A stretch of DNA of 64,000 nt from Adiantum capillus-veneris (lineage: Eukaryota > Streptophyta > Polypodiopsida > Polypodiales > Pteridaceae): NCBI GenBank assembly GCA_014529385.2, contig CM043968.1, positions 30,951,513 through 31,015,512 on the forward strand. Reading direction: 5' to 3'. The notes under the pieces are model-generated. The model was not told the origin of the DNA. It worked only from the letters and a program-made list of their open reading frames with translations, and made no database searches. Shown here one piece after another: positions 56,200 through 64,000 of the stretch (its first letter is position 1; each line of letters opens with the position of its first letter). The translations under genes and the position numbers were made by a program.

Positions 56200-56936
56200 T
56201 GGGAGAAGACTCAAAGCCAGCATACATAGCTACAGATTTGTCTCAAGAAGAGGAAGAGATTCTCATTTGGACATCAAAGGAGTACACGGCTATCTTCACT
56301 AAGAAAGAGATCAAGAAGCTCAAGGAAGTTGACTTCATCTATGAAATTGAACACATTGATTGAGTATCACCTATTGTGGTAATGCCAGAAAAGAATGGTA
56401 AACTCGGAGTGTGTGTGAACCTCATGAAGGTGAATGCCAGCTACTATAGGAGATAACTATCCTCTTCCTACCACGAATCATGTTTTAGAATGAGTAGCTG
56501 GAAAGGAGGCTTATAGCGTCTTGGATGGATTCTCGGGTTATAATCAGTTAGCCATAGATCCCAAACATCAACACAAAATGACTTTTGCCACGGAATGGAA
56601 ATTTTTTGCTTACAGAGTCATGACTTTTGGACTGACCAATGCACCAGAAACATTCCAACGGCTGATGAGCCATGCATTCAAAGAATATATGCAAAAGTTC
56701 TGAGAAGTTTACATGGATTATCTTTGTGTTCATTCAACTAAACAAGAGAGCCATTTTGAACAGTTAAGGTGTGTCTTTGAGAACTGTCCTCTATATAGGA
56801 TTTGCTTAAATTGTTTATGCTTGCACAGGGCAAAATTATTGGACATATTGTATCAAAAAATAGTATTGCTATAGATGTGGAAAAATGTCAATAATTACTA
56901 AGATGTTTAGACCGATCAATGTTAAGGAAGTTCAGG
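56200..56936 (+). pseudogene. Gypsy-D reverse transcriptase
   Basis: Same family as gypsy-A: EVDFIYEIEHIDxVSPIVVM (stop at x), LDGFSGYNQLAIDPKHQHKM, VMTFGLTNAPETFQRLMSHA and FKEYMQKF, followed by a stop and EVYMDYL, where the second catalytic Asp of YMDD has become Tyr. Cut at 56936 by element G; the sequence resumes at 62365 with the expected next motif. Confidence 0.85.
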
Positions 56937-57112
56937 TGTAAGACCTAGGGTAATTGAACATAGGATCCTCCTCTCTACCGCCCCTTATATAGGCTAGCTC
57001 CTAGCACTTGCCCTAAGCGGATCCCCAGTCCGCACTGGTCCAGTCCAGGCCCTTGGCCTAGGTCCCTGACCCCCTAGGTTGGGCCTTGCCCCGTAGGACC
57101 CTTGTCCTGACA
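56937..57112 (-). repeat. 3' LTR of element G
   Basis: Minus strand TGTCAGGACAAGGG...GTCTTACA, 176 bp. It carries TATATAAG on the minus strand (near 56985-56992). Confidence 0.92.
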
Positions 57113-57127
57113 TTACTCCCCCCTTAA
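57113..57127 (-). other. Polypurine tract of element G
   Basis: The minus strand reads CTTAAGGGGGGAGTAA just before the LTR start TGTCAGG, the classic gypsy arrangement. Confidence 0.85.
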
Positions 57128-60100
57128 GGAAGATTTTTCGTCCTTGAAAACACAAGTAGTAATATCTTCTTAAGAATACTGATGTTTTCTTTATTGACGT
57201 CCCATAAGTGAGCCAGTTGTCTGTATGACCGATAATTGGTGCAGCGAGGAGATTCAATGAAACCAAGAGTAACATCTTGATTTTCAGCATTGTTGTCCGT
57301 TTGCAACCACTTGGGTCTAAATGGTAACTCCATTTATGACTCACTTGAGTGCTGTAAGGGATTAACCACAACTAAGAGTTGTCCAAAGGCATAACCAATT
57401 TTCAGATCTTCTGAAGGTATTGGAATAATGCAAGGAAACCTTGGCGTAACTTTCCATGCAGTTGTGAGCCAGATTTCCTACTCGCATGAGTATCTTGAAA
57501 AGTCCGTAGATAGGGAGTGTCCTCATGTTAGAATTCTGTTTGAACACAAAGAACTACATGTTCATCCCTAATGAAGGTTACTTGCCAACATACTTTGTCA
57601 GCACACCTGGTAAGTCCTTGACGTATGAAAGTATTGACACAATCTCATCTATTCAGAAATGCATTGTGCTAATGTATGCTCTTAGCAGATCCTTTAGCAC
57701 AAGATTACTCTTTGTAATCTGCCTATCCCCTTGGATAACTGATAGTACTGAGGTGTGTTTTCCTCACGGTTTACAGACAGTCGTCCCAGATGACTGGTAA
57801 ACGGGGAATCACAGTAGTGTATAACATTGGTGAGGAATCAAAAATGTCCGAAATAACCATCGTGGTTAACTTGAAAAAATCCACAAACGCCCAAACCGAG
57901 CCATGACCTCTATTGGTGATTAGTAGACCCAAAAGTAATCTCATAGACATAGTGCACATAGAGTGCAAAATGCTTCATAAGCAACAACCTAAGGAATATG
58001 CATGCCGTTCCAAATCAGCCTTTGCTAAACACTAGGGCCCATAACACCTAGTGTGCATGCATTTAGCAAAAACTAACCCGAACCTGTATATCCATAATTA
58101 TCCTTGCCAATACTTATGGCAAATGTGATGCGCCTAGCACACATTAAAAGGAATGTAAATAGTTGTGAAAAGAAACTAAATACTTTTAGTTGCAATCTTT
58201 TGCAAGCCTTGCTGAAACGTCCGAATCACAATAGAAGGTGAAACATTGATCACTTCTAGGTACAGACAATGAAACTTTTTCATTAACAATTTATAGCCTT
58301 GCTATATGTATAAACAACCATCTGTAATGTTGTTTAGCAATACTTGTAGCTGAACAAGTCATTCTAAGTATCCGACAATTTCTGGCCACTGAAATTGCTC
58401 CTGATACGTCGTGCTGAAAATGGTCTAGAAAACAGATTTGACCAGCACCTAGTTAGACTTTGTTGTGACACATAATTGAAATAATGGCGCCAGTGTCAGT
58501 CCAGAGACTCATATTCTCCACATGTGGAATATGTCTCATGTAAGGATGTGCAAAAAAGAACATCCTTCAAGTACAAGATGTACTTGTGTGTGGAGGTAAC
58601 TCTAAATACTCTACGATAGGAGTGAGAGCGACCCTCATTATCTTGCTCCACACTAGTTAAACCGAACTCCTTGAGTTCCTAGACCATGTTGTATCCCATG
58701 TGACAACATGTGCGAAATTGAACCCTACAAGTAGGTTCGTAACAGCATAAGACAGAAAGATAGATTGGACACTTTGCCCAAAATACTTTGTGCCGACATG
58801 CCCTTGGCATGGCTCTGTAACATTCAAGCATACTTAGAGGTCTTGAAAAACCAAGCAAATCATACTAAAAATGGAATAACACCAAATCAATAGATGCGTA
58901 CTCGGAGATTTGAACGTAATGTACACTTACCTGCATTCAAATGGAGAGGAGCACCTCCCCTACCTGAAAAAACAAACAGCATTGCTGGAAACCCTGGGTG
59001 TTGCCTTTGCAATCCAAGTCCTTGGATTATAATCTACATAGTCAAACCCCTTGGTAAGACTCTTTGAAGAAACTGCTCAACTAGCAGATAACGGTAACCA
59101 ACATAGTCAACCGTGTACAGAATGATTGGAATCAACTTGAAAAGTGTCTCCGTCCACTACCATGTATGGTAGATTGCGGAATTATTTCCTTGAAAGTATA
59201 ACTAGGAGAGATCAATTGTGATCCTCAATGCAGATTAAACTGTGATCCTTAATGCCTATGGGAGATGTAGCAATCAACCATAGGGTCTTACCCCAAAACA
59301 GGGATTCCATAGACACTCGTAGTGCTATAGAAAGAGCCGGAGATCCACACAAGTGAAATTCCTAGCTCTTATGGACAGTCATGCTGTCACAACTGGTTGC
59401 TGCATGTATACTTTCTTGTAGAGATTAGTTGCTGTGAGTTGAAGATTATCAAAAACTCAACTTGAGTGTCGCACTGAAAACATGTAGTGCAAACATGACA
59501 CCCTCAACGTCCGTAATGACAAGACTATTGCTTATCCATTAACGTCGATGTGTACTTCCTTGGGTAGATCTTGAAAACAATCACCCAAAGAATGCCAATA
59601 GTTGGGTTTGACCCTTGGCCTGACAACGGCTCGTAGCCTATTTGGCTCATAGCCCTTATGCAAAGTAGTGTTCAATCGACGAACCTATGAAGACTAATGT
59701 GAGTAGCATCTTAGCCACATGCTAGCTGTGAGTTAGAGCACCTTGGCTCAAGCTGACTCATGAGCAAAACATGTATCAAAAGCTTCTTAGAAGAGTTTCA
59801 TTGTTTCCTAAGAGAGGGAGAGAGAGAACAAAAAGAAGAGCATGCTGGGTTGAGGAACTTTCCTTAAATTTCTAGGTGCCCAGAATGTGTGCTCTGAGAC
59901 ATCGTATGCCTGACTGGCAGCTTATCCTATAAGCATGCAAGAATCTGCTTGTATAATGCTGTCATCGAGAGAGGAAAGAGAAAAAAGAAGCCACAACTTG
60001 CCCCACTTACCATGTAGGGGGCCGTGACGTTACAAAAATGAATTAATATGGCACTTCGCCTGTGAAATAAGTCAAAAGTTTAGGTTCTGTTTAGTGGTGT

Positions 60101-61628
60101 TGTAAACAATCCCTTGTTTAGTCTGCATGAAGAATTGTAAGCCCTTGCGCAGAGTGATGGCCTCAAATGTGAGAACCAAAACTATAAGTTTCTTGCAGAG
60201 TTTAGACCGGTAGGGATTCTGTAAGCTGATATTCCCTAGTTTTCCAGTTCCCTAAAGCCGTGCTTCCTAGAAAATTGCCAAAGCACTTTGCTTTGCACAA
60301 TGACAGTAATTGCCAAGTAAGGTGTAAAAAGGAAAAAACAAGAAAAACTGAAACTTGGCTAACCTGGTCGTTGTTGCTGCAACCAATTGTCATGCAAGTT
60401 GGAAGGAGAAACTCATTCCAAAACGGCTCATAGCCATGTCTGCACAGATGTCGTCGTATATCCTATACACCCGTCTGGTACATAATGAAATAACCTGCAA
60501 ACACATTGCCTATCTCTTCCTGATTTTGAATGGTCATACCATATGCCAAACAGGCCAGCCGCAATGCAAGATGGATAAATTGAAGCTTTGCTTCATAGAA
60601 CTATGTGTGGCGATAGATGTCATAGCAAAGAGACTCGACCTTGTCGATCATGCACAAAAAATCGACCTTGTCTACTTGTAGCTCTGCTGGAAAAATAGAA
60701 TTATATGTGCAATAAACAAATACCAACCGCTGGAAAGATATAATTATATGTGCAAAGTATGTGCACATACTTGAATCTATGAGTAATATTCGTGATCAAT
60801 TGTAGACGCACATTGCATACCATAGTTATGGAGCATATGCACAGTCTCCAATCTAATGAATGATGCATTGCCAACATACCCATATATGTCTATGCGGTCA
60901 AGTTTCAAGGTCAAAATAGAATTTGAAGAAACTTGACCGCATCGATCCACCACCTCGTCGATCAGACGCCATATTGAAAGCACATAATTGCAAAAAAACC
61001 ATATCTAGTGCAATCATGTAAAGAAAGCGTACTTGGATTGCAACCGTTAATATTTCGAACCTCGTACCTGGCAATTTGACGTCTCGTTGGTTTGGAGCTT
61101 TGCTCCTCTCTTCATGTCGCCCTTGTACCTTGTGCAGGCTCCAAATACAACAAAAAGTTGAGCGTGCAACAATGTGTATCTTACGAGGGTTTGCCGCCAA
61201 CAAACTCTCCATCTTTGTGATGTCGAGCCCATGTGTGAGGCATGTGCATGCTTGAATCCATGCCGATGTAACCATGCCTTAAATCTGGATTTTGCTGGTC
61301 CTACCCTCGATGCTACCTTTTGCATGGATTATGACTGACCTTGCTCCAACCCATGCATGCGTATGCCTGTTCTTTTCCACGCCAGTTGCCGTTTGTAGTC
61401 GATGGTAGGGTGGGAATCATGCTGGTGAGCAATAGCCCTAAGTTTTTTTTTTTTTGGTAAAAAAACATTATCTTAGAAACATGGCTGTCATGCTGCCGTC
61501 TGCATGAGGCTGCCGAGATGGCGAGGGAGCAAGAACCTGTCATGGGCTACTCTGTGAGCCCTGCCCGTTCCTGCATGGGGATCCGCCCTTATTAGGGGAG
61601 GGTGCCCAAAACGAATAGCAACCGTTTG

Positions 61629-61634
<6 letters not shown>

Positions 61635-61668
<34 letters not shown>
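61635..61668. repeat. Poly-C tract
   Basis: About 34 consecutive C near the 5' end of element G. Confidence 0.95.
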
Positions 61669-61670
<2 letters not shown>

Positions 61671-62016
61671 GTGGAAAACTAAGGAGAATAAAACGATGGC
61701 AGAGGGCGAGCGACTGTGCAGGAAGGAAATCGAGCATGGCGAGCAGCGAAAAGCCCGAATGGGGCTGACGCTATGACGTCTTTTGCTCCTCACGCCAGCG
61801 CGAACACGTTGATGGCTTCTGTGTGTGGTTTTGTGATACTTGCCTGAAATCTTTCCCCTTCCCAAACGGCCATGCCCGCATGCTCTTCATTTCCCGAGAC
61901 ATCCTCTATTCACAAGCGATCGTGCCCATGGCAGTCGAGATCTCCTCCATCTCCTGCTTAGGGCGCATGCCCATGGCAGCCTGCACCTCTCTTGTCAGAG
62001 GGTTTTTCCACGACCT

Positions 62017-62123
<107 letters not shown>

Positions 62124-62172
62124 CTCCATGCCCTCTCCTCCGCCATGGCTCCACCTTTCCCCTTTCTCTCCA

Positions 62173-62188
62173 CCTTGATCTGATACCA
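62173..62188 (-). other. Primer-binding site of element G
   Basis: Minus strand TGGTATCAGATCAAGG, initiator tRNA-Met type, one base from the right LTR. Confidence 0.85.
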
Positions 62189-62189
62189 G

Positions 62190-62359
62190 TGTAAGACCTA
62201 GGGTAACTGAACATAGGATCCTCCTCCCTACCGCCCCTTATATAGGCTAGCTCCTAGCACTTGCCCTAAGTGGATCCCCAGTCCGCACTGGTCTAGTCCT
62301 TGGCCTAGGTCCCTGACCCCCTAGGTTGGGCCTTGCCCCATAGGACCCTTGTCCTGACA
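62190..62359 (-). repeat. 5' LTR of element G
   Basis: 170 bp, the same as the left LTR except for a few substitutions and a 6-bp gap (ccaggc in the left copy). Confidence 0.92.
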
Positions 62360-62364
62360 TCAGG

Positions 62365-62960
62365 CATTTATGGGGCATTGTTGCTATTACCGTAGATTCA
62401 TCTACATGTATGCAATCATTGCAAAATCCATTTATGGTCTTATTACTCATTTTGAATAGACGGAGGAGTATGAAGAATCATTCCAGAAGCTTAAACAAGC
62501 CTTGACATGATCATCAATACTGAAGACTTCAAACTGGAACAAAGTGTTCCATGTGCATGTTGATGCTTCAAATTTTTCTATTGGTTGTATATTAGCTCAG
62601 CTACAAGAGGTGACAATGGATTTTCCTATCTCTTATGTTAGCAAATAGCTAAACTTAGCAAAAAATAATTACACCACTATTGAAAGGGAAGGCCTTGGAA
62701 TTGTGTATGTAGTTAATAAATGTTGACACTACCTATTAGCCAACAAGTTTGTCTTTTTCATAGACTACCAAGCCTTACTCTACCTGGCGAATAAGCCATG
62801 CAGTATTGGAAGAATAGAAAGATGGTTTATTATCCTACTCGAGTTTGATTTCACAGTGGTAGTCAACAAAGGCACCATACACTGAAGAGCGGATCTCTTG
62901 TCGCGCTCCGAGGGAAGCACCAAAAGGGATAGATGATGATTTGCTAAATGCCTACATGTT
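62365..62960 (+). pseudogene. Gypsy-D RT end and RNase H
   Basis: Resumes after element G with the RT connection, then HVDASNFSIGCILAQ-like sequence near 62560, EGLGIVYVVNKC near 62690 and the linker INKGTIH near 62870. It parallels gypsy-A 7240-7860, with several stops and frameshifts. Confidence 0.82.
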
Positions 62961-63229
62961 CTCAGTAGAAATGATCCCTCGATGGTTAGAAAACCTTGTA
63001 TCTCTAATGACTATAGCTCAAGTAGACTCCCATATCCCATTTCCAATCACACCATGATTGATAGAGCAATCTTCTTTATATCAGTTGTTGTCCGAAAGAT
63101 TGTATTGAAAAACAAGGATGGGATTCTACTCTTGTGCATTAGACTAGAGGATCAAGCAACCTATTTGAATCAAGCTCATACTTTGGTCGTAGGAATTCAC
63201 TTTGCGAAGGACCAAACCTTGTAATAATT

Positions 63230-64000
63230 AATTTGGTTAGGGGTTTATTGGCCCACTATGAAGAGAGATGTTTATGCTTATGTGGATGATTATTCCTAGT
63301 GTTAAGAAAGGGCAACCATACCCCATGCCATGTTATTCTAGATTTTTATTACACCACAATGGAGTAGATATCTAGTAGAGTATCTCATAAATAGAACATT
63401 CCCTGAAGATATGAGTAAACAAAGACAAAGAGCAATCGAGATGAAAGCAACCAACTATATGATAATTGGTCATCAACTCTATAAATAAGGAAAGGACCAA
63501 CAACTTAGACTATGTGCCAATGAGGATGAATATCTTTCCATCTTGGATCAAGTGTACGCTAGTCTTGTAGGGAATCACTTCTCTCACAAAATCACACCTA
63601 GAGCTATATATGATGGCTGACATCTAGTGACCAGCTCTGTTTGTTGATGCAAAAAAATTTGTTCGATGATGCGACTCATGTCAACAAGCAAAAATGCCAA
63701 CAAGAATCGACAGTATCCCATTATGACTTGTGATGAGAGCACGTGCATTTGCTAAGTGGGGTATATACTTTGTCGGTCCGATACAACCACCAACATATAA
63801 GACCTAGGCGCAATACATTACTGTGGCCATAGATTACTTAAATGAATGGACTAAAACGAGAGCCACTAGGAAGAACGATGCTTGAACCACTGAAGCATTC
63901 CTGTATGAATGCATATTGACGTGGTACAAACTTCCTATTGAGCTTGTAAGTGATTGAGGAACACGTTTTCTCAACAAGGTGATAAAAAAATTGCTAAACA
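63230..64000 (+). pseudogene. Gypsy-D integrase, runs off the window
   Basis: Parallels gypsy-A 8100-8850 base by base with many differences: a zinc-binding region near 63540-63700, where CDSCQQAKMPTRIDS keeps the cysteine pair lost in gypsy-A, and core start KWGIYFVGPIQPP near 63757 with the first catalytic Asp changed to Tyr. Broken by stops. Continues beyond base 64000. Confidence 0.82.

Noticed and set aside
60355-60681. 108-codon plus-strand frame as a captured host gene
   Set aside because: No domain recognised, and it is on the strand opposite to element G. Cannot be supported without a search.

Overview
This window looks like intergenic heterochromatin from a large, repeat-rich plant genome. 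Almost every recognisable stretch belongs to a transposable element typical of plants: Ty1/copia and Ty3/gypsy LTR retrotransposons with plant-type primer-binding sites, a CACTA (En/Spm) DNA transposon and a probable L1-type LINE fragment. I found no convincing host gene, rRNA, tRNA or organelle insert. Most element coding regions are riddled with stops and frameshifts. The main exception is one nearly intact copia element. I cannot name the species from the sequence.

Layout. 1-3072: left-truncated copia element on the minus strand (copia-3), with its 5' LTR at 2819-3072. About 3.55-10.8 kb: decayed plus-strand gypsy element of the tRNA-Asp-primed type (gypsy-A), whose leader carries palindromes and which has a retropepsin-like ORF unusually placed after integrase. 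11.3-15.8 kb: minus-strand gypsy element (gypsy-1). Its LTR (15816-22489) is split by a complete copia element (copia-2, 16778-21954, target duplication ATGAA), and beyond that LTR lies the 3' end of a second related element with a chromodomain (gypsy-3). 23.8-28.6 kb: plus-strand element with LTR, tRNA-Asp-type primer site, a leader built from ~280-bp repeats that each carry a palindrome, and a gag region (gypsy-C). 28.7-31.6 kb: small remnants and simple repeats. 31596-37197: full-length copia-1 with near-identical LTRs, target duplication GCCAC and an almost open gag-pol. 38.9-40.0 kb: probable LINE remnant. 40.1-41.0 kb: gypsy LTR and primer site (gypsy-E). About 41.15-55.13 kb: minus-strand gypsy-2, interrupted by a 2.5-kb solo-LTR-like element, which is itself interrupted by a complete 6.1-kb CACTA transposon. 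55.1-64.0 kb: plus-strand gypsy pol of the gypsy-A family (gypsy-D), interrupted by a complete 5.4-kb short-LTR retrotransposon (element G, 56937-62359, target duplication TCAGG).

Relative ages follow from nesting: gypsy-D/E and gypsy-2 are old, the solo LTR entered gypsy-2, the CACTA entered the solo LTR, copia-2 entered the gypsy-1/3 LTR, and element G entered gypsy-D. Copia-1 is among the youngest. The most unusual signal is the periodic palindromes in the leaders of gypsy-C and gypsy-A. Their sequences differ, but both are self-complementary with a CGCG or GCGC centre and both recur at about 270-300 bp. This suggests selection for a structure or dimeric binding site rather than for coding.
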